From Leisingera daeponensis (GTDB lineage Bacteria > Pseudomonadota > Alphaproteobacteria > Rhodobacterales > Rhodobacteraceae), in assembly GCF_019801465.1 (NCBI RefSeq), contig NZ_JAHVJA010000002.1, positions 1 through 64,000 on the forward strand: a stretch of DNA of 64,000 bases, written 5' to 3'. The translations under genes and the position numbers were made by a program. Shown here in pieces: positions 8,445 to 16,856 of the stretch; the first letter of the stretch is position 1; every line of letters begins with the position of its first letter. The notes beneath the pieces are model-generated. The model was not told the origin of the DNA and did not search any database. It saw only the letters and a list, made by a program, of their open reading frames with translations.

Positions 8445-9152
8445 AAAATTGACCACCAGCAGCTTGCCGTCAGGCAGATAGACCGGGGCCAGCACCCGCC
8501 GGTACTGGCGGGTGAAGCGGCGTCCGTTCAGCAGCTTCACGTCGATGGACGGATGCGTGATCACCGGCTCGCCCCGGCTGATCGCCTCGCTGTGCGCCAT
8601 CACCAGATCGGCGTTCAGCTTGGCACTGAACCCGTTCAGCGTGCTCCGCAGCTGGTCACTGTCTGAAATTTCAAAGCAAATCGACGCCAGGCTGGCCGGG
8701 CCGGACCGGATCGGTTGGATGCGGTTTTGCTCCTGATCCGGCGGGTCGAATATGTCGACCGCGTGCTGCAAACGGTCAAACCCTTCCAGCCTGCCGCTGT
8801 TTGCAAACCACCAGTCCAGGAAGTCCTGCAGCGAAACATCGCAGCCGCTGTACTGCCGGGTCCGAGCCGCAGCCTGCAACCGGGCATCGAGTATCTCAAA
8901 CGCCTTGCGTTCCGCCAGATCGTCGTGGAGTTTCGGCAGCAGCTCCAGTTCCGCAGTATCCGAAGAGAAGTAATGGAAGGAGACGCCAAGCCCGCGCGCC
9001 AAAGCATCCAGCATGCTCCAGCCGATTTCCCGCTCATGTTTCAAGGCACTGTTGAACGTCCCATAGGGAATGCCGCACCTCAGTGCGGCCTGCCGGTTGG
9101 ACAGATTCTTGTCAGCGAGAAGAGCTGAAATTTTTTCGTGAATTAGCGCCAT
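8421..9152 (-). CDS. HTH (XRE-like) regulator with C-terminal sensor-like domain
   Basis: A 243-residue protein with an N-terminal helix-turn-helix at about residues 5-60 (IHEKISALLADKNLSNRQAA, then GIPYGTFNSALKHER, then LDALARGLGVS). A middle helical region follows. The C-terminal part from about 150 (ICFEISDSDQL to VYLPDGKLLVVNFS) has a PAS-like alternation of strands, which I infer rather than recognise. The ATG at 9152 is preferred; the frame extends upstream to 9314 but those residues are unlike a protein start. It converges on and overlaps the GNAT-like gene, so the two may be functionally paired. Confidence 0.75.
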   Translation of the reverse strand: MALIHEKISALLADKNLSNRQAALRCGIPYGTFNSALKHEREIGWSMLDALARGLGVSFHYFSSDTAELELLPKLHDDLAERKAFEILDARLQAAARTRQYSGCDVSLQDFLDWWFANSGRLEGFDRLQHAVDIFDPPDQEQNRIQPIRSGPASLASICFEISDSDQLRSTLNGFSAKLNADLVMAHSEAISRGEPVITHPSIDVKLLNGRRFTRQYRRVLAPVYLPDGKLLVVNFSQDIKFG

Positions 9153-9331
9153 ATTTGCAGGATCTTTCACATTTTGCGAAACATCTTGCACAAAACCACT
9201 ATCACAGCAACGCAGACCCTGTGAGACGGGCCAGGTTGCTATCCCATAGGACTGCCAGTATGAGGCACTGGCTTTTACCAAGGGTAAACAAATGGCCGCT
9301 GTGGCAGCCTCCATCAGCAGAATTCAGGATC

Positions 9332-9417
9332 TGGTGCGGACGGCGGGACTCGAACCCGCACGGCCATACGGCCAGGAGATTTTAAGTCTCCGGTGTCTAC
9401 CATTCCACCACGTCCGC
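9332..9417 (-). tRNA. tRNA-Leu (anticodon UAA)
   Basis: Read on the minus strand, the 7-bp acceptor stem GCGGACG pairs with CGTCCGC. The D arm contains TGGAATGGTAGACA. The anticodon stem GGAGA/TCTCC encloses loop CTTAAAA with anticodon TAA. A long class II variable arm (TGGCCGTATGGCC) and a T arm with GGTTCGAGTC follow. The 3' CCA is encoded at 9334-9332 after discriminator A. I see no integrase gene or repeated 3' end nearby, so there is no sign of an integrated element. Confidence 0.97.
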
Positions 9418-9525
9418 ACACGGCGCCGGCACAAGGCGCCCTGGCCGCAGGTCTAGCCTCCTGATTTCAGGCGGACAATCCGTTTTCGGTCAGAATGGCA
9501 AAATTTTCCCGCAGCGCAGGCTGCG

Positions 9526-10125
9526 CTACAACTTCATATCGCCGCCGCCGGGCGGCGCCAGGGGCCCGCCGGGCTCCGCCAGATAGCGCTCCGGCAGCCA
9601 TGGGTTCAGCGCCAGCGCCTCTGCCAGCGCGGAGCGCGCTTCCTCCAGCCGGGACAGGCCGTAAAGCGACAGCGCCCGACCGCTCATCGCGGCGATATGG
9701 CGGGGCGACAGTTCCAAAGCGCGGTCCAGATCGGTCAGGGCAGATGAAAAATCACGGCGCAGGTAGTGCACAAATGCGCGCTGGTTGTAGCCCTCGGCAT
9801 AGTCCGGGCAGTAGGCGATCAGCTGATCGAAGTCCTGTATCGCGCCGAGGAAATCGAAGGCGGAGCGCTTGGTCATGCCGCGGTCGAGAATAGCCTGCGC
9901 CTGCGCATTGGGGGCATCGGCCCAGTATTCCCACATGCGGTTGGCGATTTCCCGCGCCTGGGCTTCGGTTTCGGCTTCCTGCACTTCGGTTAGCAGCGCC
10001 TCCAAAGGTGTGCTGTGGTCGGGGGCGTCTGGGCAGTCCGACGCCTGCACCGGGAAAGAAGCGGCGGCGAGAACCGCAGCACAGGCGGCGGCGGGAAACG
10101 GGGCGCGAAGAAAGGCAAACAACAT
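9526..10125 (-). CDS. Secreted TPR-repeat protein
   Basis: A 199-residue protein with an N-terminal signal peptide (MLFAFLRAPFPAAACAAVLA, probable cleavage after FPVQA near residue 28). About three tetratricopeptide repeats follow from residue 75 to 185 (for example GAIQDFDQLIAYCPDYAEGY, then SALTDLDRALELSPRHIAAM, then EARSALAEALALNPWLPERY). It is probably a periplasmic protein-protein interaction module; the partner is unknown. The frame extends upstream to 10260 but lacks the signal-peptide pattern there, so the ATG at 10125 is chosen. It sits downstream of putR on the same strand, 64 nt away. Confidence 0.82.
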   Translation of the reverse strand: MLFAFLRAPFPAAACAAVLAAASFPVQASDCPDAPDHSTPLEALLTEVQEAETEAQAREIANRMWEYWADAPNAQAQAILDRGMTKRSAFDFLGAIQDFDQLIAYCPDYAEGYNQRAFVHYLRRDFSSALTDLDRALELSPRHIAAMSGRALSLYGLSRLEEARSALAEALALNPWLPERYLAEPGGPLAPPGGGDMKL

Positions 10126-10189
10126 GCCCCATGCTCGCACAATTCCGGTTTCAATCAAGTCAACTGGGCGTGCGCCGCCCGTGCCCCTC

Positions 10190-10660
10190 TTAAAGCGGAC
10201 CCAGTGCGCCGTCTTCCTTGACCGCCTGCATCGCCACGTAGGTAGAGGTGGAGGCGACATGCGGCAGCGAGGAGATCTTCTCCCCCAGCACCGCCCGGTA
10301 ATCGGTCATCGAGCGGGTGCGCACCTTCAGCAGGTAGTCGAAATGCGAGGCCATCATATGCGCCTGCTCAATCTCCGGCAGCCGCGCCACGGCGGCATTG
10401 AACTTGGCCAACGCCGCCTCGCGGGTGTCGTCCAGCTTCACCTCGACAAAGGCGACATGGTCCAGCCCCAGCCGGATCGGATCCACCAGGGCGCGGTAGC
10501 CTGTGATGACCCCTTCCGCCTCGAGCCGCTTGAGCCGGGTCTGGGTCGGGGTTTTCGACAGACCGATCCGCCGCGCGAGGTCGGCAATCGAGATGCGGCC
10601 GTCCACGCTCAGCGCATTCAGAATCGCCCGGTCGAAGCGGTCGAGATCAATGGAGTTCAT
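10190..10660 (-). CDS. putR: Lrp/AsnC-family regulator of putA
   Basis: A 156-residue Lrp/AsnC regulator. The N-terminal HTH (DRFDRAILNALSVDGRISIA, then IGLSKTPTQTRLKRLEAEG) is followed by a RAM effector domain from about 70. It is transcribed divergently from putA with a 125-nt shared region. In alphaproteobacteria such as Rhodobacter and Agrobacterium, PutR is an Lrp-type proline-responsive activator of putA, and both the position and the sequence type fit. Since the PutA here lacks a DNA-binding domain, PutR is the expected proline sensor. Confidence 0.9.
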   Translation of the reverse strand: MNSIDLDRFDRAILNALSVDGRISIADLARRIGLSKTPTQTRLKRLEAEGVITGYRALVDPIRLGLDHVAFVEVKLDDTREAALAKFNAAVARLPEIEQAHMMASHFDYLLKVRTRSMTDYRAVLGEKISSLPHVASTSTYVAMQAVKEDGALGPL

Positions 10661-10745
10661 TTGGACCTTCCTGAGTTATTTTTTCACTCATTTGACCTGT
10701 ATATATCACATCTTCAGGCGATTGTCCTTTCTGAAAGGGTGTATT

Positions 10746-10777
10746 CTCCACAAAAGCCCTGCACGCATTTTGTGGAG
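10746..10777. promoter_or_regulatory. 10-bp perfect inverted repeat in the putA leader
   Basis: CTCCACAAAA (10746-10755) and TTTTGTGGAG (10768-10777) are exact inverted copies around a 12-nt spacer, ending 8 nt before the putA ATG. It may be a PutR operator overlapping the transcript start, or an mRNA hairpin that covers the ribosome site. A smaller palindrome, CCTTTCTGAAAGG, lies at 10726-10738. Confidence 0.6.
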
Positions 10778-10785
10778 TTCCCTGC

Positions 10786-13700
10786 ATGACCGCTCAAACC
10801 AAGCTGCGCTACCGGATTGACGCCGGCACCTATGCCGATCAAACCGCGATGCGCGACCAGCTGGTGGCCCAAGCCGCCCTCACCGACGCAGACCGCGAAA
10901 AAATCTGCGCCAACGCCGCTGCGCTGGTGCGTGATATCCGGGGCCATTCGGCACCGGGGCTGATGGAGGTGTTCCTGGCCGAATACGGGTTGTCCACCGA
11001 CGAGGGCGTCGCGCTGATGTGCCTGGCCGAGGCGCTCTTGCGGGTGCCGGATGCCGATACCATTGACGCGCTGATCGAAGACAAGATCGCGCCCTCCGAC
11101 TGGGGGAAGCATCTGGGCAAATCCACCTCCTCGCTGGTCAACGCCTCCACCTGGGCGCTGATGCTGACCGGCAAGGTGCTGGATGAGGAACGCAGCCCGA
11201 TCGGCGCCCTGCGCGGCGCCATCAAACGCCTGGGCGAGCCGGTGATCCGCACCGCCGTCAGCCGCGCGATGAAGGAAATGGGCCGCCAGTTCGTGCTCGG
11301 CGAAACCATCGAAAGCGCGATGAACCGCGCCGCCGGGATGGAGGCCAAGGGTTACACCTATTCCTACGACATGCTGGGCGAGGCTGCCCGCACCGAGGCC
11401 GACGCATCGCGTTACCACCTTGCCTACTCCAAGGCGATCTCTGCAATTGCCGCCGCCTGCCACAGCGACGACATCCGCAAGAACCCCGGCATTTCGGTGA
11501 AACTGTCGGCGCTGCATCCGCGCTATGAGCTGGCTCATGAGCACAGCGTGATGGAATCGCTGGTGCCGCGCCTGAAGGCGCTGGCGCTGCTCGCCAAGGC
11601 CGCGAAGATGGGCCTGAACGTCGATGCCGAGGAGGCCGACCGTTTGTCGCTGTCGCTTGAGGTGATCGAGGCCGTGGTCTCCGACCCGGCACTGGCGGGC
11701 TGGGATGGTTTCGGCGTGGTGGTGCAGGCCTACGGACCGCGCACCGGGCTGGCGATTGATGCGCTGCACGAAATGGCCGAGAAATACGACCGCCGCTTCA
11801 TGGTGCGGCTGGTGAAGGGCGCCTATTGGGACACAGAGATCAAACGCGCGCAGGTCGAGGGCGTGGATGGCTTCCCGGTCTACACCTCCAAGCCGCTGAC
11901 CGATGTGTCTTACATCTCCAACGCCCGCAAGCTGCTGGGCATGACGGACCGGATCTATCCGCAGTTCGCCACCCACAACGCGCACACGGTTGCCGCCATC
12001 CTGCATATGGCCGAGGGCAAGGACAAAGCCGCGTATGAGTTCCAGCGCCTGCATGGCATGGGCGAAACACTGCATCAGATGGTGCTGGAGCAGAACAAGA
12101 CCAACTGCCGGATCTACGCGCCCGTCGGCGCCCACCGCGACCTGCTGGCCTACCTGGTGCGCCGCCTGCTGGAAAACGGCGCCAATTCCTCCTTCGTGAA
12201 CCAGATCGTAGACGAAAACGTGCCGCCGGAGGTGGTGGCCGCGGACCCGTTTGCTGCCGTTGCGGATGTGACCCGCAAGATCCCGACCGGGCCGGAGCTG
12301 TACGCGCCGGAGCGCCCGAATTCCAAAGGGTTCGATCTGGGCCACGCGCCGACCCTGGCAAGGATTGAAGAAGCCCGGGCGCCCTGGCGCGGTCACCAGT
12401 GGCAGGCCGCACCGTTGCTGGCCGGCGACGCCCAGCCGGAAGCTGCAAAGGACGTGACCAGCCCCACCGATCAGAGCGTGGTTGGCACCGTCAGCCAGTG
12501 CAGCCCCGAGGATATCGAGCTGGCGCTGGCGCTGGCCGATCCCTGGGACGCCTCCGCAGCGGAACGCGCCGCGATCCTGAACAAGGCCGCTGATCTTTAC
12601 GAGGAAAACTTCGGCGAGCTGTTTGCCATCCTCGCCCGCGAGGCCGGCAAAACCATCCCGGATGCGGTCGCCGAACTGCGCGAGGCGGTGGATTTCCTGC
12701 GTTACTATGCGGCACGCATTCCCAGCGATCCGCCTGCAGGCATCTTCTCCTGCATTTCGCCCTGGAACTTTCCGCTTGCGATATTCACCGGCCAGGTCTC
12801 GGCCGCATTGGCTGCAGGAAACGCGGTGCTGGCGAAACCCGCCGACCAGACCCCGCTGATTGCCCATCGCGCCGTGCAGCTGATGCATGAGGCCGGGGTG
12901 CCGCGCAGCGCAATGCAGCTGGTGCCGGGCCGCGGCAGCGTGGTTGGTGCCGCCATCACTTCCGACCCGCGGGTGAATGGCGTTGCCTTCACCGGCTCCA
13001 CCGCCACCGCCCTGCGTATCCGCAAGGCGATGGCCGAAAACCTGCAGCCGGGCGCGCCTCTGATTGCGGAAACCGGCGGGCTGAACGCGATGATCGTCGA
13101 TTCCACAGCGCTGCCGGAACAGGCCGTGCAGGCAGTGATCGAAAGCGCCTTCCAGTCGGCCGGCCAGCGCTGCTCGGCGCTGCGCTGCCTGTATCTGCAG
13201 GACGATATTGCAGACAACGTGCTGAAGATGCTGAAGGGCGCGATGGACTGCCTGAATCTGGATGATCCCTGGCACCTGTCCACCGACAGCGGCCCGGTGA
13301 TCGATGAAGGCGCCCGCGCGGGCATCCTGGCCCATATCGATAAAGCCCGCAGCGAGGGCCGGGTGCTGAAAGAAATGCGCGCCCCGCAGGGCGGCACCTT
13401 CGTCGCCCCCACGATGATCGAAGTCCCCGGCATCAGCGCGCTGGAGGAGGAAATCTTCGGGCCGGTGCTTCATGTTGCGCGGTTCAAGTCGCAGGACCTG
13501 GACAAGGTGATTTCCGATATCAACGCCACCGGCTACGGTTTGACCTTCGGACTGCACACCCGCATCGACGACCGGGTCCAGCATGTCTGCGACCGGGTCC
13601 ATGCGGGCAACATCTATGTGAACCGCAACCAGATCGGCGCCATAGTCGGCAGCCAGCCCTTCGGCGGCGAAGGGCTTTCGGGCACCGGCCCCAAGGCCGG

Positions 13701-14199
13701 CGGCCCGTTCTACCTCAGCCGCTTCTGTGCGCCGGACCGCCAGTCCAGCAGCGGCAGCTGGGAGGCGAGCATCACGGAACTCAAGGCACCCAGCGGCGTG
13801 CCTTCCGGTCCGGTCACGACCTCCCTGCCCGGCCCGACCGGCGAGTCGAACCGCCTGACGGTGTCGGCGCGCCCGCCGCTCCTGTGCATGGGACCAGGGC
13901 CGGAGGCCGCCGCTGCGCAGGCCAGAGAGGTGATCAGCCTCGGCGGCACCGCGATTGAAGCGCACGGCCTTCTGGACCTGCGCCAGCTGGAAACGATCCA
14001 GGGCATCGGCGGCGTTCTGTGGTGGGGCGGCGAGGCGACGGGGCGGGAGATCGAGCAGAGCCTGGCCAAACGGGACGGCGCAATCGTGCCGCTGATCCCG
14101 GGCAAGCCCGACCGCGCCCGCGTGCTGGCCGAGCGCCACGTCTGCGTCGACACCACAGCCTCCGGCGGCAACGCGCAGCTGCTCGGCGGCATGGCCTAA
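10786..14199 (+). CDS. putA: Bifunctional proline dehydrogenase / P5C dehydrogenase PutA
   Basis: A 1137-residue bifunctional enzyme that oxidises proline to glutamate, peripheral at the inner membrane. The FAD proline dehydrogenase domain covers roughly residues 60-480 (RLVKGAYWDTEIKRAQVEG near 337). The aldehyde dehydrogenase domain covers roughly 530-1000, with FTGSTATALRI, ETGGLNAMIVDS, catalytic C796 in GQRCSALR and EIFGPVLHVARF. A short C-terminal domain follows. There is no N-terminal ribbon-helix-helix domain, unlike the 1320-residue E. coli enzyme, so it does not repress itself; PutR upstream would regulate it. Confidence 0.97.
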   Translation: MTAQTKLRYRIDAGTYADQTAMRDQLVAQAALTDADREKICANAAALVRDIRGHSAPGLMEVFLAEYGLSTDEGVALMCLAEALLRVPDADTIDALIEDKIAPSDWGKHLGKSTSSLVNASTWALMLTGKVLDEERSPIGALRGAIKRLGEPVIRTAVSRAMKEMGRQFVLGETIESAMNRAAGMEAKGYTYSYDMLGEAARTEADASRYHLAYSKAISAIAAACHSDDIRKNPGISVKLSALHPRYELAHEHSVMESLVPRLKALALLAKAAKMGLNVDAEEADRLSLSLEVIEAVVSDPALAGWDGFGVVVQAYGPRTGLAIDALHEMAEKYDRRFMVRLVKGAYWDTEIKRAQVEGVDGFPVYTSKPLTDVSYISNARKLLGMTDRIYPQFATHNAHTVAAILHMAEGKDKAAYEFQRLHGMGETLHQMVLEQNKTNCRIYAPVGAHRDLLAYLVRRLLENGANSSFVNQIVDENVPPEVVAADPFAAVADVTRKIPTGPELYAPERPNSKGFDLGHAPTLARIEEARAPWRGHQWQAAPLLAGDAQPEAAKDVTSPTDQSVVGTVSQCSPEDIELALALADPWDASAAERAAILNKAADLYEENFGELFAILAREAGKTIPDAVAELREAVDFLRYYAARIPSDPPAGIFSCISPWNFPLAIFTGQVSAALAAGNAVLAKPADQTPLIAHRAVQLMHEAGVPRSAMQLVPGRGSVVGAAITSDPRVNGVAFTGSTATALRIRKAMAENLQPGAPLIAETGGLNAMIVDSTALPEQAVQAVIESAFQSAGQRCSALRCLYLQDDIADNVLKMLKGAMDCLNLDDPWHLSTDSGPVIDEGARAGILAHIDKARSEGRVLKEMRAPQGGTFVAPTMIEVPGISALEEEIFGPVLHVARFKSQDLDKVISDINATGYGLTFGLHTRIDDRVQHVCDRVHAGNIYVNRNQIGAIVGSQPFGGEGLSGTGPKAGGPFYLSRFCAPDRQSSSGSWEASITELKAPSGVPSGPVTTSLPGPTGESNRLTVSARPPLLCMGPGPEAAAAQAREVISLGGTAIEAHGLLDLRQLETIQGIGGVLWWGGEATGREIEQSLAKRDGAIVPLIPGKPDRARVLAERHVCVDTTASGGNAQLLGGMA

Positions 14200-14220
14200 G
14201 CTCCCGGTGCTAAGCACTTG

Positions 14221-14250
14221 ACGCTGGGCCGTTTCCGGCCCAGCGTTCCC
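14221..14250 (+). terminator. Hairpin after putA, possible weak terminator
   Basis: A 10-bp perfect stem (ACGCTGGGCC 14221-14230 with GGCCCAGCGT 14237-14246) has loop GTTTCC. Only TT then C follows, and the rhomboid ATG is 7 nt further on. It may weaken readthrough from putA or act in the rhomboid leader. Confidence 0.5.
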
Positions 14251-14252
14251 CC

Positions 14253-15023
14253 ATGTTTCCGATCCGCGACCACAACCCGTCCGGCCAGAGGCCCTATGTC
14301 GTCTATGCGCTGATTGCCGCGAATATCCTGGCCCACATCTACTATTCCGCCAGCTACGCCTCGCCCCGCGCGCTTGCCTATTTCTATGACTCTTACGCGG
14401 TGGTTCCCGCCGAGATCAGCCACGGCTACGGCTACGAAACGCTGCTCACCTCGCTGTTCATTCACGGCGGGCTGATGCACCTGGGCGGCAACATGCTGTT
14501 CCTGTGGATCTTCGGCGACAATCTGGAGGAGGAGATGGGCCGCCTCCCCTTCTTCCTGTTCTACCTCCTCAGCGGCATCGGCGCCGGGCTGATCCATGTT
14601 CTGTCGGCGCCAGGGTCGATGGTGCCCACCGTCGGGGCCTCCGGCGCCATCGCCGGTGTGATGGGCGGCTACCTCTTGATGTTCCCCAAGGCGCGGGTCG
14701 ATATCCTGCTGGTGCTGATCATCTATTTCCGCATCTTCACCATCCCCGCCTTTGTCATGCTGGGAGTCTGGCTGGCAATGCAGTTCTTCGGCGGCCTCGG
14801 CGCCGACCCCAACCAGGGCGGCGTTGCCTATTGGGCCCATGCCGGCGGTTTTGCGGTGGGGCTGGTCCTGTGCCTGCCCCTGTGGCTGCGCCGCGGCGGC
14901 CCGGCGTTCTGGGACCGGACACATGGCACCCCGCCGCATCCGCAAAGCGAGTATGAGATTTCTGCCAGCCGCATTCCGAAGCTGCCGAGGAAGAAGCGGA
15001 ATCCGGGGCCTTGGGGGAAATAG
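14253..15023 (+). CDS. Rhomboid-family intramembrane serine protease
   Basis: A 256-residue membrane protein with about six hydrophobic segments. The rhomboid dyad is complete: Ser130 in GASGAIAGVMG and His196 in YWAHAGGFAVG. The conserved LFIHGGLMHLGGNMLFL region precedes them near residue 70. It would cleave transmembrane substrates within the inner membrane; none is known. The C-terminal 35 residues are hydrophilic and Pro/Lys/Arg-rich. The start follows the hairpin after putA by a few bases. Confidence 0.93.
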   Translation: MFPIRDHNPSGQRPYVVYALIAANILAHIYYSASYASPRALAYFYDSYAVVPAEISHGYGYETLLTSLFIHGGLMHLGGNMLFLWIFGDNLEEEMGRLPFFLFYLLSGIGAGLIHVLSAPGSMVPTVGASGAIAGVMGGYLLMFPKARVDILLVLIIYFRIFTIPAFVMLGVWLAMQFFGGLGADPNQGGVAYWAHAGGFAVGLVLCLPLWLRRGGPAFWDRTHGTPPHPQSEYEISASRIPKLPRKKRNPGPWGK

Positions 15024-15045
15024 TGTTAAAACTGGAAGCCAATGA

Positions 15046-15294
15046 ATGAAGAACTATACCGCCCAGGAGGGGCATCAAAAACCTTTTCTCAGTAGGTTTT
15101 GGGCCGAGATTAAGAACGATTTTCCACTTGCGACGAGCTTGTGGGCAGTACTTTTTTACGGGGTAAATTACGTTCCCCTAAGCTCACCTGACTCCGGATA
15201 CCGTCTACCGGTATTATTCTACATTTATTACGGATTTCCGATCGTTTTGATTCAAATTGTTTTTCAAGGAATTAGGAAAACTCGACGCCAGTAG
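15046..15294 (+). CDS. AT-rich orphan small membrane protein
   Basis: An 82-residue protein of unknown function. The N-terminal 30 residues are hydrophilic, and hydrophobic stretches lie at about 30-45 (ATSLWAVLFYGVNYV) and 53-75 (RLPVLFYIYYGFPIVLIQIV). The C-terminus is basic. Base composition differs from its neighbours: by hand count 15121-15240 is about 46% G+C, with many T- or A-ending codons such as TTT, ATT and TTA. This points to recent acquisition or a remnant. The ribosome site (GGAAG) is weak, and I cannot exclude a non-coding frame. Confidence 0.5.
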   Translation: MKNYTAQEGHQKPFLSRFWAEIKNDFPLATSLWAVLFYGVNYVPLSSPDSGYRLPVLFYIYYGFPIVLIQIVFQGIRKTRRQ

Positions 15295-15347
15295 AACCAG
15301 GAAGTCCTGCAGACAACTCAGAAAAGCCAAAGATTGGTTGGAGTCCC

Positions 15348-15725
15348 ATGCCCCACTTGAAAGCCACCTGCCACTGCGGCGCCGTTGAGATCGAGGCGGA
15401 GTTCCCCGAGGGCCTCGCCTCTGCCGCGCGCTGCGACTGTTCCTTTTGCCGCCGCCGCGGGGCGGCGGCTGTCACCGCCATTGCCGCCAGCCTGAAGGTG
15501 CTCAAAGGAGCAGAGAACCTCAGCCTATACACCTGGGGTTCTCACACGGCGAAACATTACTTCTGCAAGACCTGCGGCATCTACACCCACCACCAGCGCC
15601 GCTCCGACCCCAAGGAATGCGGAGTCAACCTGGGCTGCATCGAGGGCGCCAACCCGCGGACGCATCCGGAAACCTACGGCGAGATCCCCTGGAACGACGG
15701 GGTGAACCATCCATCGGATCAGTAG
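15348..15725 (+). CDS. GFA-family zinc protein (CENP-V / glutathione-formaldehyde type)
   Basis: A 125-residue GFA-domain protein. The zinc-binding cysteines are in TCHCGAVEIE (C8, C10), RCDCSFC (C29, C31, C34) and FCKTCGIYTHH. The family includes glutathione-dependent formaldehyde-activating enzyme and the S-(hydroxymethyl)glutathione synthase fold, but most short members have no proven reaction, so I name the fold only. It stands alone, followed by a palindrome and the convergent suhB terminator. Confidence 0.88.
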   Translation: MPHLKATCHCGAVEIEAEFPEGLASAARCDCSFCRRRGAAAVTAIAASLKVLKGAENLSLYTWGSHTAKHYFCKTCGIYTHHQRRSDPKECGVNLGCIEGANPRTHPETYGEIPWNDGVNHPSDQ

Positions 15726-15774
15726 TTTTGCACGCTGAGGGCAGCACCCAATTCTCGGGGCGGGTGCAATAGCG

Positions 15775-15800
15775 CCCTCCCCGTAGGGAGGGTCGGGCGC
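15775..15800. repeat. G+C palindrome, possible extragenic repeat
   Basis: CCCTCCC (15775-15781) pairs with GGGAGGG (15786-15792) around CGTA. The flanking GCGCCC and GGGCGC give an alternative longer pairing. It has no T-run, so it is not a simple terminator. It resembles repeated intergenic palindromes of this bacterial group, which is an impression only. Confidence 0.35.
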
Positions 15801-15822
15801 TGCCCCGCCTATCGGCCATGCG

Positions 15823-15853
15823 AAACAAAAAACGCGGCACAGCGGCCGCGTTT
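15823..15853 (-). terminator. Terminator of suhB
   Basis: On the minus strand AAACGCGGC (15853-15845) pairs with GCCGCGTTT (15838-15830) around a 6-nt loop, followed by a T-rich run (TTTGTTT). It is 26 nt after the suhB stop. Confidence 0.88.
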
Positions 15854-15878
15854 CCAACACTCAAAGCTCCGCGGTGAT

Positions 15879-16664
15879 TCAGCCGCGGATCACCTTGGCA
15901 AAATTCTCGAAGATCGGCTCGTTGGAGCAAACCACGGACCCGCTGTCGATGATGCCCGCTTCCGGGTCGATCGCCTCGGCCAGGCCGCCGGCCTCCTTCA
16001 CGATGATGATGCCTGCCGCCAGGTCCCAGGGGTTCAGGCGGCGTTCCCAGAAGCCCTCGTAGCGGCCTGCGGCCACATAAGCCATGTCCAGTGCAGCAGA
16101 GCCCCAGCGGCGCACGCCGGCGCAGGCGGGCATCAGGCGCGCCAGATCCTGCAGCGTCAGCGGCAGGTCGGCCCGGCCGCCGAACGGCACGCCGGTGGCA
16201 AAGATCGATTCAATCATCCGGTGGCGGCCCGAGACGCGGATACGAGTGTCGTTCATCCAGGCGCCCGCACCCTTTTCGGCAAAGAACATCTCGTCCTTGG
16301 CGGCGTCATAGACCACGCCCGCGACGATCTTGCCCTTGTGCTCCAGCGCGATGGAGATCGCCCAGTGCGGCAGCCCGTGCAGAAAGTTGGTGGTGCCGTC
16401 CAGCGGGTCGACGATCCAGCGGCGGGTCGGGTCTTCGCCTTCGATCTCACCGCCTTCTTCGGCGATCCAGCCATAGGTCGGGCGGGCGTTGCGCAGCTCT
16501 TCCTTGATGATCTTTTCGGCGGCGATGTCGGCTTTGGAAACGAAGTCGCCCGCGCCTTTCATCGAGACCTGCAGGTTTTCCACCTCGCGGAAGTCCTTCA
16601 CCAGGGAACGGCCTGCCTTGCGGGCGGCCTTGATCATCACATTGAGGTTTGCGCTGCCAATCAT
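15879..16664 (-). CDS. suhB: Inositol monophosphatase family protein (SuhB-type)
   Basis: A 261-residue Mg2+-dependent phosphatase of the inositol monophosphatase family. Signatures are the metal-binding Glu in WIAEEGGEI (near 68), IVDPLDGTTNFLHG (about 83-96, with metal-binding Asp residues) and the C-terminal WERRLNPWDLAAGIIIVKEAGG. Bacterial SuhB proteins hydrolyse inositol-1-phosphate and related sugar phosphates and can act in rRNA transcription complexes; which role applies cannot be read here. It is a single gene with its own terminator, divergent from the CurA-type reductase. Confidence 0.9.
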   Translation of the reverse strand: MIGSANLNVMIKAARKAGRSLVKDFREVENLQVSMKGAGDFVSKADIAAEKIIKEELRNARPTYGWIAEEGGEIEGEDPTRRWIVDPLDGTTNFLHGLPHWAISIALEHKGKIVAGVVYDAAKDEMFFAEKGAGAWMNDTRIRVSGRHRMIESIFATGVPFGGRADLPLTLQDLARLMPACAGVRRWGSAALDMAYVAAGRYEGFWERRLNPWDLAAGIIIVKEAGGLAEAIDPEAGIIDSGSVVCSNEPIFENFAKVIRG

Positions 16665-16856
16665 ATCTGCAGAATCCTGTCACGTCGGGGAGATGCCGGG
16701 GTCAATGCGTGCCTATACGCGCCCTGCCCCAGAATGCCAAGGGGTTATGCCGGAAACAGCATTTCTGTGCTGACGCCGCGGCGCCAGGCATCCGGGCGGT
16801 TGAAATCCGCCCGAACGCCCCCCAGACTTTGCTGCAAACAGAACAAGGAATGCCCC

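Noticed and set aside
9083-9385. A 100-residue frame ending in [16 protein letters not shown]
   Set aside because: The ending is the translated complement of tRNA-Leu, a well-known false protein signature.
9332-9417. Integration site of a mobile element at the tRNA-Leu gene
   Set aside because: No integrase, no direct repeat of the tRNA 3' end and no composition change beside it.
10714-14217. A 1167-residue frame on the minus strand opposite putA
   Set aside because: It is exactly antisense to a clear PutA and is rich in His, Gln, Arg and Gly without domains, the usual artefact of high-G+C coding DNA.
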